Source of the DNA: Cobetia marina
Lineage (GTDB): Bacteria > Pseudomonadota > Gammaproteobacteria > Pseudomonadales > Halomonadaceae
NCBI RefSeq assembly: GCF_001720485.1
Contig: NZ_CP017114.1
Coordinates: forward strand, 558,001-622,000
Reading direction: 5' to 3'
Length of the DNA: 64,000 nucleotides
Shown piece by piece: positions 32,703 to 41,590 of the stretch. The notes beneath the pieces were generated by a model. It had not been told where the DNA came from. It searched no databases and saw only the letters and a list, made by a program, of their open reading frames with translations. Both the position numbers and the translations under genes were made by a program. Each line of letters begins with the position of its first letter. Within the stretch, counting starts at the first letter, position 1.

Positions 32703-33665
32703 ATGTCAGCAGGCAAGTCGGATGCATCCTGCGCCACGTCTCAGCCCGCCACTTCCTCACAGGTTTCATCATCGTCATCCACCGAGGGCGAGAACCGTCC
32801 ACGCGCTGTCGTGCTGATGTGCCTGTCGGCGATCTCCTTCGCGTTGATGGGCGCGATGGTCAAGTTGAGCGGTGACTTGCCGCTGTTCGAGAAGGTCTTC
32901 GTGCGCAATCTCGTAAGCCTGGTGGTTGCCGTCGTGATGGTTCGCATGGCGGGCGCTCGTCTGCTGGGACACTGGCACCATCAGCCGTTGCTGCTGGCGC
33001 GCTCGCTGATCGGGCTTGGCGGCGTGATGAGCTTTTTCTACGCCATCGATCACCTGCTGCTTGCGGATGCGACTATCCTAAACAAGCTGTCGCCGTTTTT
33101 CGTGATGCTGTTTGCCGGCATGTTTCTGGCAGAGCGCCTGGGCGGCTGGCGGCTGGTAGGCATGCTGATTGCCTTCGTGGGGGCGACTCTGGTCATCAAG
33201 CCGCAGCTGGCGTTCGCCGAGGGAGGTGTGGAGGCACTGTTTCCGGCGCTGGTCGGATTGGGCTCGGCCATGTTGGCCGGCGCTGCCTACACACTGATTC
33301 GGGCGCTGCGAGGGCGTGAGGCTTCCGCGACAATCGTGTTACATTTCTCGCTGGTCTCCAGCATCGTCACCCTGGTGCCGATGCTGATGAATCCGGTGAT
33401 GCCCAGTGCGCCACAGGCACTGGCCCTGTTGGGGATCGGGGTCTTCGCGGCCGGTGGCCAGATCCTGATGACCACGGCCTATCGGCTGGCGCCCGCGGGG
33501 GAAGTGTCGATCTATTCCTATCTCACCATCGTGTTCTCCGCATTGGCCGGCTGGGCGATCTGGGGGGAAGTGCCGGACGCTGCCAGCCTCATGGGTTTCC
33601 TGCTGATTGCCGGTGTGGCACTGGTCGGTTGGCATGCGAGTCGCGTTGCGGTTAGGGTGGTCTGA
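32703..33665 (+). CDS. DMT-superfamily (EamA) permease
   Basis: 320 residues with about ten hydrophobic segments in two EamA halves (about 35-160 and 180-310), the drug/metabolite transporter topology. The first half contains FYAIDHLLLADATILNKLSPFF, a typical EamA pattern. The substrate is unknown. ATG 32703 has AAGG upstream; ATG 32685 would add six residues without a ribosome-binding site. The N-terminal 35 residues are Ser/Thr-rich and not conserved. Confidence 0.87.
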   Translation: MSAGKSDASCATSQPATSSQVSSSSSTEGENRPRAVVLMCLSAISFALMGAMVKLSGDLPLFEKVFVRNLVSLVVAVVMVRMAGARLLGHWHHQPLLLARSLIGLGGVMSFFYAIDHLLLADATILNKLSPFFVMLFAGMFLAERLGGWRLVGMLIAFVGATLVIKPQLAFAEGGVEALFPALVGLGSAMLAGAAYTLIRALRGREASATIVLHFSLVSSIVTLVPMLMNPVMPSAPQALALLGIGVFAAGGQILMTTAYRLAPAGEVSIYSYLTIVFSALAGWAIWGEVPDAASLMGFLLIAGVALVGWHASRVAVRVV

Positions 33666-33893
33666 CTCTCCATCCGCAGGATGCTGTCAGAATTCACTTG
33701 TGCATTGTCCACTCATCATTGGGCAATCCGTGCGATACTCGTGTTCCCCGAGCGAAACATCAGTATGTCTCCCGATGGTGGGCTGCTTTGTTAAACGCGC
33801 GTTCCATGGGGTAACATGCCAGAAAATAACGGCGATCATTGACCGGCCAGGAAGGTCGGTGATGATCACCATCGGGGTTTTGGAGGAGACTCA

Positions 33894-34556
33894 ATGGCCT
33901 TTGCCCAGAAGTTCATCGTTGCAGACGATCATCCGCTCTTTCGTGCCGCACTGACGCAGGCACTCAGGCAAGTGGCCTCACAGGCAGAGATTGTCGAAGC
34001 CGACAGCATGGACGCGACCAACGATATCGTTGCCCGCCACCCCGATGCTGATCTGATCCTGCTGGACCTGCACATGCCGGGAGCCCATGGCTTCTCAGGC
34101 CTGATCCAGCTGCGTGGTCAGACGCCGGATATCCCGGTCGCCGTCGTATCCGGTAGCGAGGAGCCCTACGTGGTGCGCCGCGCCATCGATTATGGCGCTT
34201 CCGGTTTCATCCCCAAGTCCGCAAGTCTGGATGTGATCGCCGAGGCGATCGGCGAGATTCTCGAAGGCGAAGTCTGGCTGCCGACGGATATCGCCGAAGC
34301 CATGGGCGAGTCCAGCGAAGATGAGTCCCGCTTTGCCGAAGCGATCGCCTCGCTGACGCCACAGCAGTTCCGCGTGCTCAACATGCTGACGGAAGGCCTG
34401 CTCAACAAGCAGATCGCCTATGAGCTGAATGTGTCCGAGGCCACCATCAAGGCGCACGTGACCGCCATTCTGCGCAAGCTTGGCGTGCATTCCCGCACCC
34501 AGGCCGTCATCGCGGCGCAGCGTCTGGAAGTCGAGCCGCCGAAGGTTCGCTCCTGA
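33894..34556 (+). CDS. LuxR-type response regulator, CrbR/ErdR-like
   Basis: 220 residues: an N-terminal receiver with acidic pocket Asp11/Asp12 and phospho-acceptor Asp58 (LLDLHMPG), and a C-terminal LuxR helix-turn-helix (LTPQQFRVLNMLTEGLLNKQIAYELNVSEATIKAHV). Its partner is almost certainly the symporter-fused hybrid kinase encoded convergently. In Vibrio and Pseudomonas this pair (CrbS/CrbR; MxtR/ErdR) switches on acs. GGAGGAG precedes the ATG. I name it by context and architecture, not by a search. Confidence 0.88.
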   Translation: MAFAQKFIVADDHPLFRAALTQALRQVASQAEIVEADSMDATNDIVARHPDADLILLDLHMPGAHGFSGLIQLRGQTPDIPVAVVSGSEEPYVVRRAIDYGASGFIPKSASLDVIAEAIGEILEGEVWLPTDIAEAMGESSEDESRFAEAIASLTPQQFRVLNMLTEGLLNKQIAYELNVSEATIKAHVTAILRKLGVHSRTQAVIAAQRLEVEPPKVRS

Positions 34557-34619
34557 AGTGGCTGTGATTGACGGGATGATGCATCCCGTTCGATGAGCAT
34601 GATTCTGCTTCGGAAAGAC

Positions 34620-34655
34620 AAAAGCCCGTCCTGTCACTGACAGGGCGGGCTTTTT
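34620..34655. terminator. Bidirectional terminator between the response regulator and the kinase
   Basis: A 17-bp stem (34620-34636 with 34638-34654, one G-U) bounded by four A on the left and five T on the right. Confidence 0.88.
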
Positions 34656-34704
34656 GCGGATACAGCGCCTGCTCGTTCACAGGCGCTGCGCGATTCACCC
34701 GCGA

Positions 34705-37700
34705 TCAGCCATCGCCGTTCTCCGGGGCTCCGCCTGTCTCATCCGAGGTACCGCTGGCATGCTTCTCGGCACGATTGGCCTGCAGGGTACGCGTCAGCAG
34801 TGCGCGCAGCGCCGCCGGACGCACCGGCTTGAGCAGCAGGTGATAGCCGGCACGGCGTACCTCCTCGGCGACTTCGTCAGTGCGATCCGCGGTGATGACG
34901 ATGCCGGGCACGGAGCCTGCCAGGCGTTCATCCAGAGCATCCAGCGCCATCAGACCGGTCACTTCATTGTCGAGGTGATAATCGGCGAGGATGGCATCCG
35001 GATCACCATCCAGATTGCGAATCACGGATTTGGCACCACCGATGGACGTGGCGGTGAAGACTTCGCAGCCCCAGCCGGACAGCATCGCCTTCATGCCTTC
35101 CAGAATCAGGCTCTCGTTGTCGATGCACAGCACGCGGGTGCCGGTCAGCTTGTTGCCGGCGCGCTTGCGGGCCGGGACGGCATCCGGCTGTTCAGCGGCC
35201 GGCAGTGTCTTGCTGATCGGGACGCTGACCGCGAAGACTGTCCCCACACCGACCCAGCTGCGCACCGTGATCGGGTGATCGAGCACGCGACTCATGCGCT
35301 CGGCGATCGACAGGCCCAGTCCCAGCCCCTTCTCGCTCTCCTTGTGACGCTCGCTCTGATCGAGACGCCGGAATTCCTGGAAGATCTCGGTCAGCTTGGA
35401 CTCGGGGATGCCGGGGCCGGTGTCCCAGACTTCGATGCGAATGCGATCCCCCAGGCGGCGACAGCCCAGCAGTACGTGGCCCTGACGGGTGTAACGCACG
35501 GCGTTGGACAGGAAGTTCTGCACGATGCGCCGCAGCATCTGGCCGTCAGAATCCACCGCCAGCTGGGTCATCACCACCTTCAGGTCCAGCCCTCGGTCTT
35601 CCGCCATCACCTCGAACTCGGCCTTCAGCGGCTTGAGAATATCCGACAGGCGGAACACGCTGCGACGTGGCGCCAGCGCGCCGGCATCGAGCTTGGAGAT
35701 GTCGAGCAGGGTGCTGAGCAGCTCCTCGGCGGCCTGCAGCGAGTTGTCGATGTGATTGGTGGTGGTCTTCATCTCGCCTTCCACCTGCTGGGCGAGAGCG
35801 GAGGTGAACAGGCGTGCGGCATTCAGGGGTTGCAGCAGGTCATGACTGGCCGCGGCCAGAAAGCGCGTCTTGGAGGCGTTGGCATCCTCGGCCAGCTGCT
35901 TGGCCTGACGCAGTGCCTGCTCGGCTTCCGCGCGCACACGGTTCTCGGTACGCAATGCCTCGTTGACCTGTGACAGCTCCTGGGTACGCACGCGAACGCG
36001 TTCTTCCAGATTCTCGTTGGTTTCCTTGAGGGCAATCTCGGCCAGGCGGCGTTCGGTGATGTCCTGATAGAGCGCGAAGAAGCCGAGGATGTTGCCCTTG
36101 CCGCTGAAGTGCGGCGTATAGGTCACCAGCATGTAACGCACACCGCCCTCGGGGGCTTCCAGCGAGATCTCGAAGGAAACGCGTTCCCCCGCCAGGGCGC
36201 GCGTCATCCAGGGGGCGCGCTGGCGATAGATGTCTTCAGGCATCGCCGCCTCGGCCGGCTCGCCGATGACGGCGGTACGGTCGATGCCCATCACTGCTTC
36301 ATAGGCGCGGTTGGTGAAGAGGTAACGACACTCCTTGTCGAAGTAGGCGATCAGCGCCGGCACGTTGTCGGTGTAGATGCGGATGTTGTTTTCCGAGCGG
36401 ATCAACGCCTCTTCGGTGCGCTTCTGCTGGGTGATGTCCTGGTAGGTATAGACGAAGCCGCCGCCGGGCATCGGGTTGCCCTGGATCTCCATCACGGTGC
36501 CGTCCTGGCGATAGCGCACGTAGCGATGCGGCTCGCCGTCACGGATGGCGTCCAGCAGCTGATCGACATGCTCTTCCGGGTCGCCCGGACCATATTCACC
36601 ATTGTGCGCGTTGTAACGGAAGATGCGATCGATCGGGGCGCCGACACGGATCAGGTTGTCAGGGAAGCGGAACATGTCCAGATAGCGCTGATTCCACACC
36701 ACCAGGCGCATGTGCTGGTCGACCACGCTGATGCCCTGGTGGATGTTCTCGATGGTGGCCTGCAGCAGGGCGCGGTTGAATTCCAGCACCTGTGAGGCTT
36801 CATCGACGATGGAGATGACATCCGAGATACCGATGCCGCGCCCCTGCAGGGCAGAGTTGACCACGATCCGCGCCGAGGAGGCACCGAGCACGGAAGCCAG
36901 GAAGCGCTCGGTGAACTGGATCAGGTCGATTGACGCGCGCCCGTGGAGTTCCAGCGGCTGGCCGCTGCGGCGTGCGTAATCTTCGAAGGCGCGTTCGACC
37001 TGCTCATGGCTCAGGAAGCGCTCACAGAGTACGCGCAGGTCCGAGACGGAGGTAGAGCCGGTCCACGGGCGCGAGACGCTGGTCTGACGCGTCTCGACGC
37101 TATCGACGAACAAGGATGCCTGGATGCGCTCGACCACGCGTTGCGGCGTCATCTGCGAGACGAAGATATAGCCGAACAGGTTGAGGCCGAGAGACAGCAT
37201 CACGCCGTGGGTCAGCGGGTCACTGAAGCGGAAGCCGAACAGGCCATGCGGCGAGAGCCAGTCGATGCCGAGCGGACCGTAATTGACCATGTCGGCGGGC
37301 ATCAGGCCTGCCTGGGCCAGTGCCGGAACCAGCAGGGTCCAGGCCCAGACGGCGAAGCCGAGGTTGAGGCCGACGATGACCCCCAGGCGATTGCCACGCT
37401 TCCAGTAGAGCCCGCCCAGCAGAGAGGGCGCGAACTGGGCCACGGCGGCGAATGACAGCAGCCCGATGGCTGACAGCGTGCTGTATTCGGCGATCAGCAG
37501 ATAGAAGCCGTAGGCCAGGCCGAGAATCATCACGATGGTCAGGCGGCGGGCCAGCAGCACGATATGACTGTAGTCGCGGGCTTCGGTATCGAACCAGCGC
37601 AAACGGAACAGCAGCGGAATGACGATCTCGTTGGAGATCATGATCGAGACCGCGACCGCCGCGACGATGACCATGCCGGTCGCGGCCGAGAAGCCCCCGA

Positions 37701-38703
37701 TGAAGGTCAGCAGGGTCAACCAGGTCTGATCTGCCGCCATCGGCAGTGCCAGCACGAAGCTGTCCGGTGACACCGAGCCATCCGGGAACATCGTCAGGCC
37801 GGCGGCGGCGATGGGCAGCACGAAGAAGGAGATGGCGATCAGATAGATCGGGAACAGCCAGCGGGCGCGGCGGGCATCCGAGTGGTGGGTGTTCTCGACC
37901 ACCGCGACATGGAACTGGCGCGGCAGGCAGAAGATGGCCAGCATCGCCAGCAATGTCTGGGCCCAGAAGCCGGAGCCGAAGGTCTGGTTCTCGAGCTGTT
38001 GCTGGAGCTCCAGATAGGTGTCCGCCTTGGTGAAAAGATCCCCCAGGCCATTGAACATGCCCCAGGTGACATAGGCGCCCAGCGTCAAAAAGGCGATCAG
38101 CTTGACCAGAGATTCGAAGGCGATGGCCTGCAACAGGCCGACATGGTGCTCGGTGGCATCGGTATGCCGCGTGCCGAACAGGATGGCGAATATCGCCATC
38201 ACCGCCGCGACATAGAAGGCGGTATCCCCCAGCCAGGCAGTGCGCGTGACGTCACTGGTGTCGGTCAGTACCTGATAGGCACTCGACACCGCCTTCAGCT
38301 GCAGGGCGATGTAGGGCAGGGTGCCGACCAGTGCCACCAGCGAGGCAAACACGGCCAGTGACTGCGTCTTGCCGTAGCGCGAGGCGATGAAATCGGCGAT
38401 CGAGGTGATGTTCTGTCGCTTGGCGACGCGAATCATCTTCAAGAGGATCGGCCAGAACAGCAGACAGGTCAGGATCGGCCCGATGAAGATGCTCAGGTAG
38501 CTCCAGCCACTGGTCGCGGCCTGGCCGACACTGCCGTAAAAGGTCCAGCTGGTGCAGTAGACCGCAAGCCCCAGACTGTAGACTGCCGGTCGGCGACTGG
38601 CCGACCCGTGCTTCTTGGCGTTGCGATCCCCTCGCCACGCAATCATGAACAGTACCGCGATATAGCCCAGCGCCACTGCGATTAGCCACCACCCCTGGAA
38701 CAT
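34705..38703 (-). CDS. Sodium:solute symporter-fused hybrid sensor histidine kinase, CrbS/MxtR-like
   Basis: 1332 residues. A sodium:solute-symporter domain with about 12-13 membrane segments fills residues 1 to about 500, then a linker, two PAS domains (about 640-760 and 765-890), a coiled coil, HisKA with His954 (AASHDLLQPLNAARLF), HATPase_c (NAVRYTR, DTGPGIP, GLGLGLSI) and a C-terminal receiver with Asp1241 (ILADYHLDN). It thus senses through a transporter module, probably acetate or a related signal, and phosphorylates the neighbouring LuxR-type regulator. GAGGAGAG precedes the ATG. The gene is convergent with the regulator, not in an operon with it. Confidence 0.93.
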   Translation of the reverse strand: MFQGWWLIAVALGYIAVLFMIAWRGDRNAKKHGSASRRPAVYSLGLAVYCTSWTFYGSVGQAATSGWSYLSIFIGPILTCLLFWPILLKMIRVAKRQNITSIADFIASRYGKTQSLAVFASLVALVGTLPYIALQLKAVSSAYQVLTDTSDVTRTAWLGDTAFYVAAVMAIFAILFGTRHTDATEHHVGLLQAIAFESLVKLIAFLTLGAYVTWGMFNGLGDLFTKADTYLELQQQLENQTFGSGFWAQTLLAMLAIFCLPRQFHVAVVENTHHSDARRARWLFPIYLIAISFFVLPIAAAGLTMFPDGSVSPDSFVLALPMAADQTWLTLLTFIGGFSAATGMVIVAAVAVSIMISNEIVIPLLFRLRWFDTEARDYSHIVLLARRLTIVMILGLAYGFYLLIAEYSTLSAIGLLSFAAVAQFAPSLLGGLYWKRGNRLGVIVGLNLGFAVWAWTLLVPALAQAGLMPADMVNYGPLGIDWLSPHGLFGFRFSDPLTHGVMLSLGLNLFGYIFVSQMTPQRVVERIQASLFVDSVETRQTSVSRPWTGSTSVSDLRVLCERFLSHEQVERAFEDYARRSGQPLELHGRASIDLIQFTERFLASVLGASSARIVVNSALQGRGIGISDVISIVDEASQVLEFNRALLQATIENIHQGISVVDQHMRLVVWNQRYLDMFRFPDNLIRVGAPIDRIFRYNAHNGEYGPGDPEEHVDQLLDAIRDGEPHRYVRYRQDGTVMEIQGNPMPGGGFVYTYQDITQQKRTEEALIRSENNIRIYTDNVPALIAYFDKECRYLFTNRAYEAVMGIDRTAVIGEPAEAAMPEDIYRQRAPWMTRALAGERVSFEISLEAPEGGVRYMLVTYTPHFSGKGNILGFFALYQDITERRLAEIALKETNENLEERVRVRTQELSQVNEALRTENRVRAEAEQALRQAKQLAEDANASKTRFLAAASHDLLQPLNAARLFTSALAQQVEGEMKTTTNHIDNSLQAAEELLSTLLDISKLDAGALAPRRSVFRLSDILKPLKAEFEVMAEDRGLDLKVVMTQLAVDSDGQMLRRIVQNFLSNAVRYTRQGHVLLGCRRLGDRIRIEVWDTGPGIPESKLTEIFQEFRRLDQSERHKESEKGLGLGLSIAERMSRVLDHPITVRSWVGVGTVFAVSVPISKTLPAAEQPDAVPARKRAGNKLTGTRVLCIDNESLILEGMKAMLSGWGCEVFTATSIGGAKSVIRNLDGDPDAILADYHLDNEVTGLMALDALDERLAGSVPGIVITADRTDEVAEEVRRAGYHLLLKPVRPAALRALLTRTLQANRAEKHASGTSDETGGAPENGDG

Positions 38704-39253
38704 GTTGCTCTCCTCTCTGGAAGCGCCATTCTACGCAGGCCCGGCCATGAGTCCCAAGCCTTGCAAGCCGCTCAGGGCTTCCTCCTGGCCATCAGACGAC
38801 AAGATGTCTGCTCTCGCTCATCCGTTCTCACCCGGCCTGAGGTGTCTCCGGCAGAAAATTGCGCCGCTTTCTTTCAGTGACATGACGAAAGAGCGGGGCC
38901 GTCTCACTGTCATTTCCGACGCGTCATGAGAGTGTTTCGTTACTCATTTGGCCAATAGACCAAGGGAGTGCGTCTTTAGTTTATCTTTCAAGTATCTGTT
39001 ATTTAAGGAATTGATGAGAGGCGTCATGAGGTCTTCAAGCGGATGCTCATGCTCTCGACTAAAGTCAGCCTGCGATGAGCTGGCCCCTTGGCTACTGTCA
39101 GAAGCGAGTCGCCAAGTTTCCTGATAAGCAACGCAAGACGCAGGGAATATCACTCACTCCATGAGGACGAATGATTCAGTCAATGGAGACCATTCATCGG
39201 TTCATCGCCGATGGGTCTCTCGCCAATCACAATAACAATGCGAGAACTCCGTC
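38704..39253. other. 550-base regulatory gap between the kinase gene and the DUF4212-symporter genes
   Basis: No convincing gene. The middle (38940-39010) is clearly AT-rich. It holds a TTGG-N8-CCAA element (38948-38963), a 10-base direct repeat GCGTCATGAG at 38921-38930 and 39021-39030, and a hairpin at 39186-39219 (GAGACC/GGTCTC plus CATCGG/CCGATG with a three-base bulge) just upstream of the DUF4212 start. Confidence 0.6.
38948..38965. promoter_or_regulatory. TTGG-N8-CCAAGG operator-like element upstream of the DUF4212-symporter genes
   Basis: TTGGCCAATAGACCAAGG. It differs at only two of 18 positions from the element at 44321-44338, and shares ACCAAGG with the acs upstream region. Confidence 0.45.
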
Positions 39254-39511
39254 ATGAAGGAAGAGAATGCCAAGGCGTATTGGGCCGCCAATATCAGACT
39301 GATCATGGGGTATCTCGTGATCTGGTTTGTCGTGTCCTATGGATGCGGAATCCTGTTGGTGGATGTCCTCAACAATATCCAGTTCTTCGGTTTCAAACTC
39401 GGTTTCTGGTTTGCTCAGCAAGGGGCGATCTATTTCTTCCTCGCGCTGATCATCTTGTACGCCCGTTCGATGAACAAGCTGGATGAACGCTTCGACCTCC
39501 ACGAGCAATGA
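39254..39511 (+). CDS. DUF4212 small membrane subunit of a sodium:solute symporter
   Basis: 85 residues with two hydrophobic segments (about 15-40 and 50-72) and a charged C-terminus. It belongs to the small family (DUF4212, also called the sodium/substrate symporter small subunit) that is nearly always found directly upstream of a VC_2705-type symporter gene, as here, where the large gene starts 130 bases later. The ribosome-binding site is weak (GCGAG). The assumed role is as a partner or stabiliser of the symporter, which is inferred from co-occurrence. Confidence 0.9.
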   Translation: MKEENAKAYWAANIRLIMGYLVIWFVVSYGCGILLVDVLNNIQFFGFKLGFWFAQQGAIYFFLALIILYARSMNKLDERFDLHEQ

Positions 39512-39640
39512 GCGGTGTTGAACCGCTTCCGTGGGCAGGTCTGCGATGAATTCCAGCAACGGCTCTGCAGGAAAGGAACAGGACTGAGCGTTTCATCTCT
39601 CACGACAACAAGATGATCGATATCGCCAAGGACAACGCCA

Positions 39641-41443
39641 ATGGATGTTCAATTACTGACGTACCTTTTCGTGGGCGCCTCGTTCGCGCTCTACATCGGC
39701 ATTGCGGTGTGGTCGCGTGCCGGCTCTACCAAGGAATTCTACGTGGCGGGCGGAGGGGTCCACCCCATCGCCAACGGGGCCGCCACCGCTGCGGACTGGA
39801 TGTCTGCCGCCTCCTTCATCTCCATGGCGGGCATCATCGCCTATGTGGGCTATGACGCCTCCGTCTATCTGATGGGCTGGACGGGTGGCTATGTGTTGCT
39901 GGCGATGTTGCTGGCACCGTATCTGCGCAAGTTCGGCAAGTTCACGGTGCCGGATTTCGTCGGTGACCGTTATTACTCGAGCGTCGCACGTACCGTGGCG
40001 GTGGTCTGTGTCATCTTCATTTCCTTCACCTATGTCGCGGGTCAGATGCGCGGCACCGGCATCGTCTTCGCGCGCTTCCTTGAAGTGGACGTGAACGTCG
40101 GTGTCGTCATCGGCATGGCGATCGTCTTCTTCTATGCCGTTCTGGGTGGCATGAAGGGGATCACCTATACCCAGGTGGCGCAGTACTGCGTGTTGATCTT
40201 CGCCTTCCTGGTACCGGCCGTCTTCCTGTCGATCATGATGACCGGACACGTGCTGCCTCAGACCGGCTTCGGCGGCACGCTGGTGGATGCACAGGGCAAC
40301 GATACCGGCGTCTATCTGCTGCAGAAGCTGGATCAGGTCGTGACTGACCTCGGCTTCCGCGAGTACACCGAAGGCTCCAAATCCACCATCGATGTCTTCT
40401 TCATCACGGCGGCACTGATGTGCGGGACCGCGGGTCTGCCGCACGTCATCGTGCGCTTCTTCACGGTACCGACCGTCAGGGATGCACGTATCTCCGCTGG
40501 CTGGGCGCTGTTCTTCATCGCACTGCTCTACACCACTGCGCCGGCCGTGGGTGCCTTTGCGCGGGTGAACCTGGTCGAGACCGTCAACGAGACAGCCTAT
40601 GAGGAACTGCCGGGCTGGTTCTACAACTGGGAGAACACCGGTCTGATCGGCTGGGTCGACAAGAATGGCGACGGCATCATCCAGATGCGCGGCGGTGACC
40701 CCTTCGCGGGCAAGCCGAGCTATGAAGGCGACGCCGACAGCCAGGCCGCTCGTGGTGAGTATGGTCAGCGTCTGGTGAGCAACACGCCCACCGACAACGA
40801 GAGCGAGGTCTACATCGACCGCGACATCATCGTGCTGGCCAACCCGGAAATCGGCAATCTGCCGGCATGGGTCATCGCGCTGGTGGCGGCAGGTGGCGTG
40901 GCGGCGGCGCTCTCGACGGCAGCGGGGCTGTTGCTGGTCATCTCCTCGGCCATCTCGCATGACCTGCTCAAGAAGACCTTCAAGCCAGACATCACCGAGA
41001 AACAGGAGTTGATGGCAGCTCGCATGGCGGCAGCGGTGGCCATCGTGATCGCCGGTTACTTCGGCATCAATCCGCCAGGCTTCGTGGCGCAGGTGGTGGC
41101 CTTTGCCTTCGGTCTCGCGGCCTCGAGCTTCTTCCCGGTCATCCTGCTGGGGATCTTCTCCAAGCGCATGAACAAGGAAGGCGCTATCGCGGGCATGCTG
41201 GTCGGGCTGGTGTTCACCTTCAGCTACATCGTCTACTTCAAGTTCATCTCGCCGGAGCTCAACACGGCGGAGTACTGGCTGCTGGGCGTGTCGCCGGAGG
41301 GGATCGGCTCGCTGGGCATGGTGCTCAACTTCGTCGTCGCGGTCGTCGTCTGCAAGGTGACACCGCCGCCGCCCGAGCACATCCAGCATATCGTCGAGGA
41401 CATCCGCGTGCCGCGCGGGGCAGGAACGGCAGTGGATCACTGA
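39641..41443 (+). CDS. Sodium:solute symporter, VC_2705/ActP-related
   Basis: 600 residues with about 13 hydrophobic segments. SSS-family signatures include GGVHPIANGAATAADWMSAASFISMAG, FVGDRYYSS and VAAALSTAAGLLLVISSAISHDLLKK. A hydrophilic insert of about 80 residues lies near residues 315-400 and contains a DKNGDGII segment resembling an EF-hand loop. Near the acetate genes, acetate or a short carboxylate is the likely substrate, but this is inferred. It follows the DUF4212 gene and precedes the DUF294 protein gene, a conserved order in many gammaproteobacteria. Confidence 0.92.
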   Translation: MDVQLLTYLFVGASFALYIGIAVWSRAGSTKEFYVAGGGVHPIANGAATAADWMSAASFISMAGIIAYVGYDASVYLMGWTGGYVLLAMLLAPYLRKFGKFTVPDFVGDRYYSSVARTVAVVCVIFISFTYVAGQMRGTGIVFARFLEVDVNVGVVIGMAIVFFYAVLGGMKGITYTQVAQYCVLIFAFLVPAVFLSIMMTGHVLPQTGFGGTLVDAQGNDTGVYLLQKLDQVVTDLGFREYTEGSKSTIDVFFITAALMCGTAGLPHVIVRFFTVPTVRDARISAGWALFFIALLYTTAPAVGAFARVNLVETVNETAYEELPGWFYNWENTGLIGWVDKNGDGIIQMRGGDPFAGKPSYEGDADSQAARGEYGQRLVSNTPTDNESEVYIDRDIIVLANPEIGNLPAWVIALVAAGGVAAALSTAAGLLLVISSAISHDLLKKTFKPDITEKQELMAARMAAAVAIVIAGYFGINPPGFVAQVVAFAFGLAASSFFPVILLGIFSKRMNKEGAIAGMLVGLVFTFSYIVYFKFISPELNTAEYWLLGVSPEGIGSLGMVLNFVVAVVVCKVTPPPPEHIQHIVEDIRVPRGAGTAVDH

Positions 41444-41590
41444 TCCCTGACGACAGCGCCTGGCCCGCTTGACCTCTCGGTCTGCGGGTCAGGCCCTACA
41501 TATCCCGAGGCCCCGTCGTGCATTCGCAGGCGGGGCCTCATGGCTTGATGATCCGTGCCCTTCGGGACGGAGAGCCAGTGGAGTCGTGTC

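Noticed and set aside
35000..37500. Long plus-strand frames opposite the hybrid kinase
   Set aside because: No domain pattern; antisense shadows of the kinase gene.
38944..39153. 69-codon minus-strand frame in the gap before the DUF4212 gene
   Set aside because: Covers the AT-rich regulatory stretch, no ribosome-binding site, no recognisable protein pattern.
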